A stretch of DNA of 64,000 bases from positions 5,417,947 to 5,481,946 of the forward strand of contig ML680037.1 of NCBI GenBank assembly GCA_007922225.1. Reading direction: 5' to 3'. Within the stretch, counting starts at the first letter, position 1. The number at the start of each line of letters is the position of its first letter. This document shows, one piece after another, positions 34,385 through 47,760 of the stretch. A model generated the notes under the pieces. The model worked only from the letters and a program-made list of their open reading frames with translations. It was not told where the DNA came from and did not search any database. This DNA is from Emydura subglobosa (Eukaryota; Chordata; Testudines; Chelidae). The position numbers and the translations under genes are program-made.

Positions 34385-34475
34385 ATTAGTGTTAAAGATT
34401 TATAAGGCAGTAGCAAGTAAAGGCTGCAACTAGGTTGGTCCCTACTGTGCTAGGCACTGTACCAACATTGACACA
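34385..34475 (+). repeat. 'GGTGCTGTACAA'-core repeat, copy 3
   Basis: 'CCCTACTGTGCTAGGCACTG' followed by 'TACCAACATTGACACATTAG' matches the core of the family at 1318 and 60783. It lies directly at the outer end of the L2 fragment. Confidence 0.55.
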
Positions 34476-36654
34476 TTAGGAAATATTAGTATAAGTAATT
34501 AAAACTAGATTACAATTATCAAAATAAAAAGAACAAAGAACGTTTGGTGATTTGTTATTGTTTGCTCGCTTGTCAGTTTGCAAAATTCAGTATTTCACAG
34601 TGCGTCTCCCAGCCATTAGTGTGAATCACTGTATTTGTGCGGTTAGCATTATTTTTAAATGATATAAAAGAACAAAAGCATGGAAATGTGGCAAGCAGTA
34701 CATTCTGGAATGAGCATCTCTCTATCATGCAGAACAGCTAGATGTTACAATGCAGATGCACAGTGCTAGTAATGATTAAAGTTTATAATGCTTCCAGGAC
34801 AGCACAACTGTATGTGCTCATAGAACGAGAAGCAGGTGGTAAGCTTTCAAAAAGGTCAGAGAGTGCTTAAAACTTTTATACTGGGTTTAACGCAAGTGGT
34901 CCCAGCAGGAAGAAAATCAAGTTAATCCCTAAGAAGGTCAGTGTACTAGACTGTTAGAGTTTACCTGAAACACCCTACCTTGTCAGCTGGTGTCAAACCT
35001 GTCCATCTAAGGAATGTTTGGTGATCTCTGCTGACTGACAAAAGCAGTTGGCTTCTTACCACTACCAGATACGAAGTGGAAGGAGGAAGTGGCTTTTTAA
35101 AAGAGAGAGGATCTAGGTGTGGGCTGAACAGTCTGGAGGACATCTACTCGCAGTCAAATGATACAATAGTGCTAATTATACATAAGGATTACTAGAGTGG
35201 TTTCCTCTCCAAGTTAACCTGATGAAAAAGATATAGTTGCCCATGAAACCAGATCAGAAGCTGGCCCTAAGTAGGGATTTCAAGGTCTGGTGCACTCTTT
35301 GCAATACATTTTTATATAAATAGTTTTAAATATATGAATATGTGACTGCTCAATGAAATGTCTAGAGTGTTCTACCCTCTATGTGTTGGTATATAGCCAT
35401 GCAGCTATCTTTATAGTATATTTAAATTTCTATACTAGTATTTTGGTGGCAAGGAATCTCTGTAATCAAGGCCCCTGTCTCACTTCACCCTCACCCAGTT
35501 TGGATAAAAGGGGCTTTAATCACTCCATGACTGGATATTTTGGCTACTCTGAAATAAATTCGTGATTCTTCACCTCCCTCTCTCTCTTCATTCTCAGATC
35601 TTTGTTTTCCTGCCTCTGTATCTGTGGCTTACCATACATGCCAAGAACTGCATGCTCATTACAGAAAGCCACAATCGGGCAACCTCCCGTGGAAGCTGCA
35701 ATGCCAATTGACAACAGAGCATGAGCGTGTTGCAGAACTGACCCTGCCCGCATTAGGGAGGGCTCAGTTGTGACTTTTAGCCACTGCCCCGTGTAGCAGG
35801 CAGTGCAGAACACAGGGACTCTGCTTTGGACATCCTAGGGATTCAGGGTGAGAATGACTGCTTCTCTGCCCCAGGGGATATAGTTTGCTTAAACTGGGTT
35901 CCCTGCTCTGGGAGGAATTCAGGAATCCTGCTCCCTATTATGCACTTGCACAGCAGTCAAGCACAGTCTGGCCCATGTATGATCTTCCATTTACATGGTA
36001 CTCCAGATTCTGCTAATCTCAATGAAGATCACCAAACCTTGGGCTGCTTTTTGAACTCATGACTCCAGCGGAGCAACAGAGTGCACTAGCCAGCAAACCA
36101 CTGGTGGCTGCTATAAATTGAAAGTATATGAGCGATAAGTGTATTTTATAGTACAAAACATGTTATTCAATATGCTCCATCATTTCTCTAAGGGAGAGCT
36201 GTCTCATTACTTGCATTCTGTCTCACTGAATATTTAACGAGACAACTTGCCGTGCCACTCAAGTAGGAAAATAACCGCTCCACCAGCAATCACAGCAAGA
36301 CATGGTAGAAGAGCTGCATCTTTCTAACGGAACATACAGTATAATGGGAGTTTTGGTGATAGCTGCACAAATTAAGGGAAACCTTTGCTTTACAGCTAGT
36401 AAGACATCTTTATCTAAATCTTAATGCTCCATCTTAAAAATTGTTATCCACACATGCCCAGGATGTGCCCATATTTTTTTGTTCTATTCTCTTACAATTA
36501 TGTTTGAGGGAGGAGAGCCATTTTGTAATAGACTGATAGAGACTTTATTGGTTTCATCTGTCACATATATTTTGTTGCTACTTTGGGAATAATAATATGT
36601 ACAGTAGTGAGATACAGTGTACTGAATGATGACAGCTGGTATCATGTAGTTCTG
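34476..36654. other. Unassigned stretch
   Basis: More than 2 kb with no firmly recognised element. The section 35640-35880 is more GC-rich and contains overlapping frames without domains. It may be an unnamed repeat. Confidence 0.35.
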
Positions 36655-37520
36655 TTGTTGATAAATGTAAAAGAATATGCATTGGAAAACATAATCCCAA
36701 CTATACATATTAAAATGATGGGATCTAAATTAGCTGTTCCTTTTCAAGAAAGAGATCTTGGAGTCATTGTGGATAGTTCTCTGAAAACATCTGCTCAATG
36801 TGCAGCGGCAGTCAAAAGAAAGCTAACAATGATATGAAACACAATGCCACTATATAAATCAATGATACGCCCACACCTTGAATACTACATGTAGGTCTCA
36901 TCACCCCATCTAAAATATATATATATATATATATATATTAGAATTGGAAAAGGTACAGGGAAGGGCAACAAAAATGATTAGGGATATAGAACAGCTTTCA
37001 TATGAGGAGAGATTAGAAAGACTAACTTTTCAGCTTGGAAAAGAGGTGACTAAGAGGATATGACAGAGGTCTATAAAACTGTGAATGGTGTGGAGCAAGT
37101 GAATAGGGAAGTGTTATTAACGCCTTCACATAACACAGGAACTAGGGGGTCACCCAATGAAATTAATGGGTAGTAGGTTTAAAACAAACAAAAGAAAGTA
37201 TTTTATCACGCAACACACAGTCAACCTTTGGCACTTGTTTGCAAGGAATGATAATCAGGTTCAAAAAAGAACTAGAGAAGCTCATGAAAGATATTATCAG
37301 CCAACATGGTTAGGGACATAACTTCACTCTCTGGGTGTCCCTAACTTTTGATTGCCAGAAGGTCGGAGCGGACAATTGGCAGTTCATCACCTGATGACTG
37401 TCTGTTCTATTCATTCCCTCTGAAGCACCTGGCATTGGCCATTGTCAGAAGACAGGCTACTGGGCGAGATGGACCATTGGTTTGATCAAGTATGGCTGTT
37501 CTTATGTTTCTGTTCTTAAA
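36655..37520 (+). repeat. CR1 LINE 3' part with an (AT)n expansion inside
   Basis: It includes 'GAGATCTTGGAGTCATTGTG' (36752) and 'AGGGCAACAAAAATGATTAG' (36962), then the C-terminal region and a 3' end reading 'GGCGAGATGGACCATTGGTT' to 'CTTATGTTTCTGTTCTTA'. It belongs to the same subfamily as 44655-45858. An AT microsatellite at 36915-36938 occupies the place where the other copy has a short 'AAAATATATATATTGGAATT'. Frames are broken by stops and by the expansion. Confidence 0.88.
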
Positions 37521-40484
37521 TATCTGCACATAATTATACTTCCTTCTACCTCTACAGGCCATGGCATAAGTCCTTATTTTTTTCCTTTGTGCTTAATGCA
37601 CGTGTGCACACAAAATTATACATGAAGAATAAGTAGAAATCAGACAACATCCCTGTAATGTGGAATGAACTATGGAAGTCTATGCAACGGCCACTTTTTA
37701 GGAATCCTGTAAATCCTCTGAACACAGAATTCCCAGGGCCCTGAGTGAGTGGTCCATTTATAAGTAGTCCATAAATCTGCATCCTTGTAAATACATTGGA
37801 TGCACTTGAGTATATACGGAGTATGCAGAAAGGTAATGTAATAAACACTATAGTTTGCGGTGACACTTTTTTTTGGTACCATCAATCCAAATAGAGGTCC
37901 TCCAGAAGTGCAATGCATGGCTTGAGAATCTATTCATGAAGGATTCTGGCAATAAAATTAATTAGATGCTCATACTTCCCAGGGCCTCAGTTGTCATTTC
38001 TGTGAAAGATGGGAATGTATATATTACATGTTCTACATTTCCCATGCAGCACAAAATAGAGCATAACTGTACTTACACCTTAAACCCATGCTTTCAAGTT
38101 AAAAAGGAAGTGTTGAAAAGAGACAATCAACAACATTTTACACATATAGAACCCCACTTGCAAGAATGGTGACATGCTGATATAGCTATTACAAGATTCA
38201 TAATCATGACTACATGCTAAACACAATATAATTATAGTATACTTCCCTGCAAATTAAATGGCAAATACTTTGATAGGTGAGTGAGTCCATTTAGTGATTA
38301 TTGCTACATTAAATACAATGTAACCATATTCTGAAGTGTCTGCATTTCTTGAAATAGAAATCAGGCAGAGTACAGTATTTCTAAACTGAAAAAAAAAAAT
38401 GCTTGGCGAGGCATGAAAAATTGAATTTCAGCAAAGCAATGGAAAGGACATTGGTGGGCAATTACAGTGCTACAGTGTTTGGAGTCCACAAAGGCTGCAA
38501 TCATCTGCAGTGACAGTGTGGTGTATGGCTCCCTGAAGGCAGTGCACTCTAGTTAAATCAATTTGTCAGAAGCGGCACTGCTCCCCTCTTCCCCCGCCCC
38601 TTATATGGAAGCCTTTTGGAATGGAGGACAGCTGGGGCACACAGCTGTCTCTCTGTAGCAGATCAATTAGAACATCAAAATTCATCTGCTAATTAACAGA
38701 CACGTACATGAGGGGGAAAAAGCCCCCTCTTAAATGAATCATTTCCATGTATCGTAAATTTAGTATCATCCTAAACTTAGATCCTACCCAAAGAGAAAAA
38801 ATACAGACTCACATCATTGACTAAGATGATGGCACATTTTAATATCAAAAAGCTGGATTAGTGTTTAGTATAACAAAACCCAATAGAACAAAAAACCGGC
38901 ACATCAAATATCAGTGAAACAAACAAGGCTCAGAATGCCAAAATAAACACAAGCCTACTATATTTGATCACAATTTAAACACTTTTTTTGACTACTATAC
39001 TCTGCCATTAGCTAGTGAAACTGAGACATAGATAAGTATTATCAATTGGTCAAAATTATATATCGTACCAATTTTAAAAAAAAAAGTTAAATTATTAAAA
39101 GTAAAGAACTTCACCACAGATACACATGTGGCCCGATATTGCTTGCTTTGAAGTGAATCAAAAAGTCCCCTGACTTCTACAGATGATTGGGCCCATGGTC
39201 AGCAATTTTTATCCTTGGTTTTGTTATTTATTTTTAAATTTGACCTTTGCGTTGCTATCAGAGAGCGACTTATTGCTTATAGACATGTTGCTGAGGGGTG
39301 TCTTTACAACAGAATTTGGCCAAAGTCAGCTGCTGATCCAAGAGGCTCAACGGAACAAGTTTGCTAATTTTATCTCACACACTTTTTGTGTTCTCACTAA
39401 TGGAGAAAGACATTTTAGGAGAGTACCCTCTCCACTCTTCCACATCAAAGTCCAGAAACTGGCTGTTAATTACTGTGATTGCAGTTCTCAACCCAAACAG
39501 AAGTATCAGATATTGATTAGAATACACAGAAAATTCATTTCTTCAGTTGGAACGTACACAATTGTTTTCCCTAATTATTTTCAATGTCCTATCCATTATT
39601 CTTTGCCAAAGATTGATGTTAATAGCTAGTGTATTTTAGAGAATGAATTCAGATTCTGTGTTCTTGAAAGCATCTGATTGAGAAAGCTCACATAACGGTC
39701 AAATTGTCAGAAATAATTAAGAAAAACATTGGTGTGCACTGGAATAGAACAAAACGGCCTCCCCAGAAATTGTGGCACAGGAAGGAGAATTGTAAATGCA
39801 GTATGATCAAAAATCTTACTGTCTTCATGCCATTTATGCCTATTTATTCCAGTAAATAAACTGCATATAAAAATCTGCTTTCCCTAGTCATTTAATTTTC
39901 TAAGGTTAAATTTTGCTATAGTCACAGGAGTACATACAAGAGATGTGATTTTTAAGACTTTTGGTGCCGAACAATTAATCTTGTTTTTAAATAATTACAG
40001 TAAAATACAGGACAGAGAAATTACAACATATGAAACATCTGCACAGGAAATAGTCCTTCTTAATCTGACATGAAAAATTAACCTCTGACCTGACACTCAG
40101 TTGTCCATTTTCACCCAATGCACCGTCACCTCCCCATTTTGTTTTCTTTAACATAATATTTGTTGTAATAAACAAACTGGAACCATATCTGATGGCTGAC
40201 ACCATGGAGGTAGGCATGAAACTACAAGGACATTTGATGCTGAATTCTCTCAGACAAGGCTGTAGAACAATTTTGTTAGCACTGCTGCAGTAAACCATTT
40301 GCTAGCATTGACATCCCTGCTCATTCCCAAATGCTGAAAGAGAGGATCTGAAATTAAATCATAGAAAAAGCGAACCAAGATAGTACAGTTCTTTACTCCT
40401 CTGGTAATAAAGAACAGAGTATATGAAAATGTCTAATGGAAGAAAGAAGTTATGTCATTCCCTCCACTGCTTTTCCAGATACTA
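37521..40484. other. Long unassigned stretch; possible conserved block at 38440-38760
   Basis: No repeat or exon recognised. The 38440-38760 segment is unusually rich in words typical of conserved enhancers, including a CArG-like 'CCTTATATGG' at 38599 and TAAT sites ('CTGCTAATTAACAGA' at 38686), with no repeat signature. The open frame at 39183-39629 (148 codons) has no domain and I do not consider it a gene. Confidence 0.4.
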
Positions 40485-40583
40485 GACCTCATTCTCCTCT
40501 CACATCAGTAGTAAAGCCTTTGAAGTCAACTAAATTACACAAAATAAAATTGGTGCATGTGAGAAGAGACTCTGGCCCACTAA
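40485..40583. repeat. Palindromic repeat
   Basis: 'GACCTCATTCTCCTCTCACA' on the left pairs with 'TGTGAGAAGAGACTCTGGCC' on the right, around 'CTTTGAAGTCAACTAAATTA'. It is the same class as the copy at 15580, and its ends are well enough preserved to see the inverted arms. Confidence 0.7.
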
Positions 40584-41145
40584 GTTTTATACTTCACTGT
40601 AGCCATTTTACTCAAATGACCACTGCTGAATATGGCGAGAATTGAGCTGCATTATGTATTCCATTAAAAACAGCCCAGAGGCGATGATATTCTATTTACG
40701 GTATTACCTCACCATTATATAATTATGGTTCACATTGACATGATCTCCAGAATGAATTTAATCCCATTTTAACATCAAATATGTTCACTTAAAGCATGTT
40801 CTACTCAGTAGCTAACACATTCCTTGCTCATCCTTGTTCATTCAGGTTGCCAACATAGGAGGTGAAGAGCTTTGTTCTCTCTCCCAGTGACAATTCAACA
40901 CGTCCTTTAAGGAGAGCACAGCACCAGGATGTTTAAGCAGGGTTTAATAGCCATATCAGTGTCAATGTTATTGTTGTGCTTTCTAACTTCTGCAAAGATG
41001 GCTGCTGTGTCACCTACAGCTGCTTACCCTTAGATTCCAATATATGGATGTAGTTACTATTTCAATACAACCAGTGAAGAACAGATCACTGACACTGTGA
41101 GGAAAAATCTTTTGTTACTTACATCCAAGCAATTGCAATAGGCGA
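40584..41145. other. Unassigned stretch
   Basis: No recognised gene or repeat. Confidence 0.35.
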
Positions 41146-41295
41146 GACTGATTTCAATTACACTGGTGTCAATTCAGAGTAACTCCATGGTAATCAATGT
41201 AGTCAATCTGATATTACTCTGCTGAGATCAGATTCCGACCCACTGACTTCATTTTAGTTATATCAAAGGTTTAACCAAGAGAAGAATTTGTCCCA
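41146..41295. repeat. Palindromic repeat remnant
   Basis: 'TTACACTGGTGTCAATTCAG' followed by 'AGTAACTCCATGGTAATCAA', then 'GATATTACTCTGCTGAGATC', shows the family order with a decayed right arm. Confidence 0.6.
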
Positions 41296-44200
41296 CTGAC
41301 TTCATCTCAGAAAGAAAATCCTCAATTGGGCAGGGATATTGCAGAACTGTAAAATTTTCATCTGGGTTGGTTTAGAATAGATCAGGTTGGTAGTAATGAC
41401 TGAAAACGTCCAGTTACGATGCTAAGTGAAGTGCAGAATGTTTGTACAGGAGTGCCAAAGTTCCTTACTGTAAGAATGCCCTCCTCGCAGGTTCGTAACA
41501 CATTGCAAACCTGGAACCATTGTCCTTGACTTCAAGGCTCACTACAGGTCTGACAATTATCAGGTGTTTAGCTAACAGAGATAAATATGGTTGAAATACC
41601 CCTGGTTCCTCTGCCCACCCTCTTTAAAAGAAAATAATCTTTGGTCTTTCTGCTAGTCATTGTGCATCTTGGAACTTCTGAGATCTCACAAGTATCCCCC
41701 AAATCCTTAGTCTCTGCTGCCCCGGCAGACAACAGTAGGGGTTCTGGGAAGTGTTTACAGCCAGAAGATTCAATGCTACAATGGTTGGGGAGCAAAACCA
41801 GAAGTCATAGCTAAGGACTAAAAGGAATAGTGGGAGATTTGGAAAGGTTACTTAAATGGGTGGGAGGCAAATGAAATACAGATAAAGCTCCTGTATACAG
41901 TCTGGAAGGAGGAAACAATGAGGAGGAGGAGGAGGGGAAAGAGGCAACATAAGGAATTGGATGGAGGATAATATGGAAGAAATTAAAAAAGTAAAAATGG
42001 GGGGGGGGAAGCACTGGGAACAGGAGAGATAAGAGAACAGAATGAGATACAAATAATGGGGAGGAAGGACAAAAGGGCTAGACTGCGCTAGATACAAACA
42101 TCTGAGCCCTAGTGGGGTCAGTGCCTGAGGTCTTTACTCAGTCCTTACCATGAGTGGCATGCTGCTTACTAGAGGTGGTTTTTAACAGGTAAAATCATGG
42201 TTTTTTACAACCACAGGAAAAGCTAGTTAGTCCCAGTTCAAAGCATTTTCTCTTTCAAAATCTGTTTAATTAATGCACACCACATTACACTTAGTTTTAG
42301 TAACATATTCAAACTTACATAGTGTTACATAAGGCTGTAGATTCAGAGATTAATTTAGGGTTGTACAAATAAAAAGTAAAATTGCAGTAGTCATAATACT
42401 AAATATGTAATTATAATACAGAATATTGGAATGTCTGTATACAATTTTGATTCAGTAGTTTCTCAAGGAAGTTATACATGTCATGACTCATATTTCAGTT
42501 TTCAATATCATATACACTGCAAAACTATTATCACATTGCTAAATATTTTTCAGACATTTTCATTAGCATATGCTAATAATAATTTTTTTTTTCCAGTTTC
42601 CTGGTTTCAGCTGGGTTTACCAGTGCCCTGTCCTAAACTAGTTTTTCCCAGGAAAGTGCCAACACTGATCTTTACACAGGCAAAAATACAACTGACATCA
42701 ATGAAAGACTTGAGTCAAAACTCTGAGCCAGATTGTGGGCCTTCCCCCATAATTCCAGTGCAAAGGGCTCCTCTGGGTGAGGTCTCCCTCTTCCCACACA
42801 GAACGGAATGGGCCAGTCCTCTCTAAGGCATCATTGCTTCCTTCCCAAGATCCCTTGAAAGGCTGGGATCCATAAGGAGAGAGATGGCAGGGATGGAGTT
42901 GACTGGAAGGAGGGCCAAAAAGGACTTACCTTCTCTCAACACCAGCCCAGCAGGTATTACCTGGGAAAGGGAACATAGGACCTATGCTATATTGTCTGTA
43001 CTGTGGTGGGGATCACTCTTTAATAGAGGATCCAGGAGCAGTGGTGGCTGTTTGGCTGCCTTGGAAGTGTGATGGTGACAATAGAACACAGAGACAGTGG
43101 GAAGGCACAGAAAATCTCTGTGGATGGCTCTCTCCTTCTGTGTATCCCCAGTGATCTCTCTGGATCCCAGATGATCCCAATAGTTTGAGGGCAAGCCTCA
43201 TGGCTGAGTCAGTGGGAAGAAAGCAAACCCCCTCCCTCAACTCTATGAGGGGATCCTTGCAGAGATCTTTCTCCCCCTTCGTCTTCTCCTACTAGTTTTT
43301 TTACAGGATGGGCGATCCACCTCCGAACATGGACTTAAAAAATTGGCTCATGGAATTTAATGGGCAAGGACAGCGTAATTACATAAAATGTGGCATGTAC
43401 TGTATCTATAAGTAACTACAGGTAGCATGGTTATTTTTGTTTTTAAATCCAGAGACCACATTACCAACTAAACTGCATGTAACTGTAGTACTAGCGGTAT
43501 GTAACTGCATGGTACTATTAAGTAAACCATGATGTGAGGGTGCCATTTGCACCTCTATGCTCCTATGAGGGCAGCTGCATGAGAAAAGAGATGCAATTTG
43601 GGAGAGAGAATCTTTACAATATACTAAGGGAGGGCATTCACATGGCTTTTTGCTGCATGCTTTCCATTCATTTCTTTGTTGTCTAACGAAACTGTAAGAT
43701 CCTCTGGGTAGGGGCACAACTATAAACTCATCAACATTCATCTAAAAAGTTTAGCACACAGTAGGAGTTTTAAAATAAAATATTTAAAACATAGGTAGCC
43801 TGAAAATTAAGCATTACCCAAAGGTGTTTAAATATACAAAAAGCCAGCTTTTCCTCATCATATTTAAGGATACATTTTGTAATCAGAGTACATAATTGTT
43901 AAAGGATTTTTAAAATAATTTTGGTCTGTATAGCATTCAAAAGTCACTGAAAATGTCTCTAACAAATATACAGAAACAAGGTGAGTGAGGTAATATCTTT
44001 CTTTAGACCAACTTGATACTGGACACCATAATATCATCCAATAAAAGATATTATCCCCTCCCTCCACCGCCCCCGTGTCTCTAATATCCTGGGACCAAAA
44101 CTGCTACGACAACACTGCATCTAACAAATACATGAAGCATTTCCTTTTCAAAGTTACAGTGACACTGTCAGGCTAAAAAAGAAAATAATGTAAAAGCATA

Positions 44201-44654
44201 TTACAAGTGCTAATTACTTAGTCTGAAAGATGTTTTGAGATCACTTTCCATCCTTTACAGAGTTTGCTTACTTTTTGCATTTTTCCCAGGGTGGGCAGTG
44301 AATAATGGGACAATCAGCTTTACTTTTTGTTTCTAGTAAGTTGTATTTTCTGGTTCTCCGAGTCTTTTGCTGGTCAACGGATGTTTTGTTTTGAGTTGAA
44401 AACATGGCAGAAATATATATATTTTTTAAAACACTGCTTTCCTTTGGGTTTTGTTTTCTTTTATTTTGCAGAAACATTTCTATTAGCTGTGGATTTTCAT
44501 AAAAGCTTGTATTAATAAAACTTACATATTGGGACAAATTTGAACCAACCGTGTTCTCTTTAAATATCTTAATAGTTTGAATTTAAAAAAAAAAATGTTT
44601 GTCACCCTGGATTTGGTGTCTGTAACATGCCAGGTTTTTCAAAACGAATCAATG
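41296..44654. other. Long unassigned stretch with simple repeats
   Basis: Holds a GGA-type run at about 41918-41938 and a G-run at 42000-42009 in purine-rich sequence (41820-42070). A GC-richer section at 42715-43330 shares 'CAGGATGGGCGATCCACCTC' type sequence with the region right of the assembly gap and may be an unnamed repeat. No gene is recognised. Confidence 0.4.
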
Positions 44655-45858
44655 TTTGTTTGCTGTCATAGGATAAGAGGGAAGACCCTCTCTTGGAACA
44701 GTAACTGGTTAAAAGATAGGAAACAAAGGGTAGGAATAAATGGTCAGTTTTCAGAATGTAGAGAGAGGTAAACAGTGGTGTCCCTCAGGTGTCTGTACTG
44801 GGACCAGTACTGTTTAACATATTCATAAATGATCTGGAAAAAACAGTGAGGTGGCAAAATTTGCAGAGGATACAAAACTACTCAAGATACTTAAGTTCAA
44901 AGCAAAAAGTTACAAAAGGATCTCACAAAAGTGGGTGACTGGGCAAGAAAATGTCAGATGAAATTCAATGCTGATAAATGCAAAGTAATGAACATTGGAA
45001 AATATAATCCCAACTCTACATATAAAATGATGGGTTTAAATTAGCTGTTACCGCTCAAGAAAGAGACCATGAAGTCATTGTGGATAGTTCTCCAAAAACA
45101 TCCACTCCATGTGCAGCGACATTCAGAAAAGCTAACAGAATGTTGGGAATCATTAGGAAAGGCATAGATAATAAGACAGAAAATATAATGCCATATAAAT
45201 CCATGGTATGCCCACCTCTTAAATACTGTGTGCAGATCTAGATGCCCAGTCTCAAAAATATATATATTGGAATTGAAAAGGGTACAGAAAAGGGCAACAA
45301 AAACGATTAGGAGTGTGGAACAGCTTCCAAATATGTCGAGATTAATAAAACGGGCTTTTCAGCTTGGAAAGGAGATGACTAAGAGGGGATATGATAGAAA
45401 TCTATCATGATTGGTGTGGAGAAAATAAATAAGGAAGTGTTACTTACTCCTTCTCATAATACAAGAACTAGGGGTTACCAAATGACATCAATAGGCAGCA
45501 GGTTTAAAACAAACAAAAGAAGTATTTCTTCATACAACGCATAGTCAGCCTGTGGAACTCTTTGCCAGAGGATGTTGTGAAGGCCTAGAGACTATAACAC
45601 GGTTCAAAAAAGAACTAGATAAGTTCATGGAAGTTAGGTCCATCAATAGCTATTATCAAGGATGTGCAAGGATGCAAAATCATGCTCTGAAGTGTCCCTC
45701 GCCTCCGTTTGTTAGAAGCTGAGAATGGGCAATAGGTGATGGATCACTTGTTCTGATTATTTCTTTTGAAGCATCTGGCATTGGCAACTGTTGGAAGACA
45801 GGATACTGGGCTAGATGGACCATTGGTCTGACCCAGTATGGCCGTTTTTATGTTCTTT
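44655..45858 (+). repeat. CR1 LINE, reverse-transcriptase to 3' end
   Basis: It starts in the reverse transcriptase ('GGAACAGTAACTGGTTAAAA' at 44695), passes 'GTGTCCCTCAGGTGTCTGTA' (44779, the P-Q-G block) and 'TTTGCAGAGGATACAAAACT' (44860, the mutated FADDTKL), and ends 'CTGGGCTAGATGGACCATTG' to 'TTTTATGTTCTTTG'. It is the sister subfamily copy of 36655-37520. Frames are broken; a C-terminal piece is open at 45228-45410. Confidence 0.9.
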
Positions 45859-47668
45859 GCAATCAAATAGCTATTTAAAATGTCTCTGAAACCAAAAATC
45901 TGTATTTTGACTGAACTCTATATAAAACAGCAACTCAAATTACTTCAAGTGATTTTAAACAAGGGTAATTCTCTGGACTGAGAAATTGCCAGACAAGTTC
46001 TAGGGTTTATAATTAAAATAACAGCTGATCATTAGTGGCAATGATGGCTTTTTGTGGTGCTAAAGCAAATATGATAGAAATGCACTATGCAAAACTGAAA
46101 CTGGAGACAGATCATGTTCAAAGTTGCTATTATGTGTTTCATTTACAAAACCACTCTTTTCTCGAGGGAAGGTCAAACTTCGTCCATTTTCTAATTTACA
46201 CATTTAAAAAATATAGGGTAACTATGATAATTTCTTCTGTTCCAGAAACATGACCTTTCTGTATCACGTTTTCATTTATCAAGACCGTGTTGAGTGTGAA
46301 ATCAAGAGTTACCATAAATTATCACAATCGAAGAACTGAATATATTAGAAGTTCTTTGGGGAAAGAAAGATGCTGAAATAACTTGTCTTGCAAGTGAAAT
46401 GATGAGAAAGATGGAAGAGAGGCAGTGCACAGAGTGATGCTATGTGGAGAAGAAAGATAAATGGAAGGGTCTCCATTTCACTAACTGCTCAGTATATTTT
46501 TCTGCCTGCTGCTCTCCACTAGGTTAATAGCTGGGCTATCTTTACCCTGATAGCTGTGATGACTGTATTGACAAGAATTAATGATCTATAGCAGATCTTC
46601 TTTTAGGAAACGGCTGGTTACGCCCTTCCATTAACAATACTAATCAGATAAAGTATTGCTAATGGATGACCCTGCATCTGTTTAGAATGAGCTGTTCTAC
46701 TTAGTATGTATATGCTGTATTTTTCATGCAAGATCAAGATGTTACTGCTATAAATTTACACGTTATGTTCAGAAAATTGTTTATAATTTATTCTCTACAT
46801 CTGCTGCATCTCTAAAAGTCAGAGGGCTGATTCTTTGTCCTTATGATTAAGTCAGATTACTGTCACATACTATCAAAGATTTTTATGACACAAACAATGA
46901 ATGACGAGTTAAGATGTAAAGATACACCACAAATTGGCTTAATTTATAATTTTTCTTTCCCCTTCCCAGTGCCAAAAAGTTCTGAATAAAAAGTGTGGTT
47001 GGCTACTCGTGTTTGCTTTATAGAAGATATTTTTAAAGGGTGCCACAATGGTACTTGAAAGAAAACTATCTAAAGCACTGTAGATATATACTAATATATA
47101 ACATGCAAACAGATTTTAATAAGCAGACCATTTTGATTCATTTTTCTTTTTAAAACAAAACAAAATTATGTGTCAGCAATAACAACTCAGCATCTTAGTG
47201 TGTAAAGTTATGAAATTACCACCTTACTGACTTGGCTATCTTAAGTCATTTGGCAGATATCCTACATAAAACCATAGTGCCTGCAGCTCCAATCCTTTTA
47301 TGTAGCCATAAAATACTTAGAGTATATAGTATTTATAGGCTGTTAATAGATAGAAGTGATATACTACTTCCACAAAGAAGCTTATTCTAGGAGCTATATA
47401 TAGTACAGCATGCGGAAATATTGTAAGTTATAAGATCTCTTTCCAACACTCTCAAAGAAGTACATGAGTGAGTGTCTCCTTCCTTTAATAAATCTACCTC
47501 CAAAGCTGTATATGTGACTGTTAATAGACATCTTTAAATGTATATCTCCAACATAACCCATTGAAATATCTCTCACAACTTAAAAACGAACTATTGCAAC
47601 TATACCAATGGATTTTTGTAGGCCTAGTTCGCCACCGCTTTGCAACTTGTCTAGCTATTTACACCCAT
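45859..47668. other. Unassigned stretch; possible conserved block at 46480-46720
   Basis: AT-rich with no recognised transposon. 46480-46720 contains several GATA and TAAT-type sites ('CTAATCAGATAAAG', 'AGAATTAATGATC') in non-repetitive sequence, compatible with a regulatory element. That reading is inference. Confidence 0.4.
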
Positions 47669-47725
47669 GCAAAGTGAGCATAAAATATTACCAAACAGAA
47701 TGGTAGTATTTTACATCCACTTTGC
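47669..47725. repeat. Strong hairpin, 25-base arms
   Basis: GCAAAGTG...AAATATTACCA (47669-47693) pairs with TGGTAGTATTTTACATCCAC plus TTTGC (47701-47725), leaving a loop of about seven bases. A few mismatches lie within the arms. It resembles a palindromic repeat seen in turtle genomes and probably belongs to a transposable element rather than a microRNA gene. Confidence 0.75.
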
Positions 47726-47760
47726 AAAATTAGTGAAAGTCTGAGAGTCAATGGGACTTT

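Noticed and set aside
39183..39629. 148-codon open frame
   Set aside because: It stands alone, has no family resemblance, no splice context and no promoter signal; one such frame is expected by chance in 64 kb.
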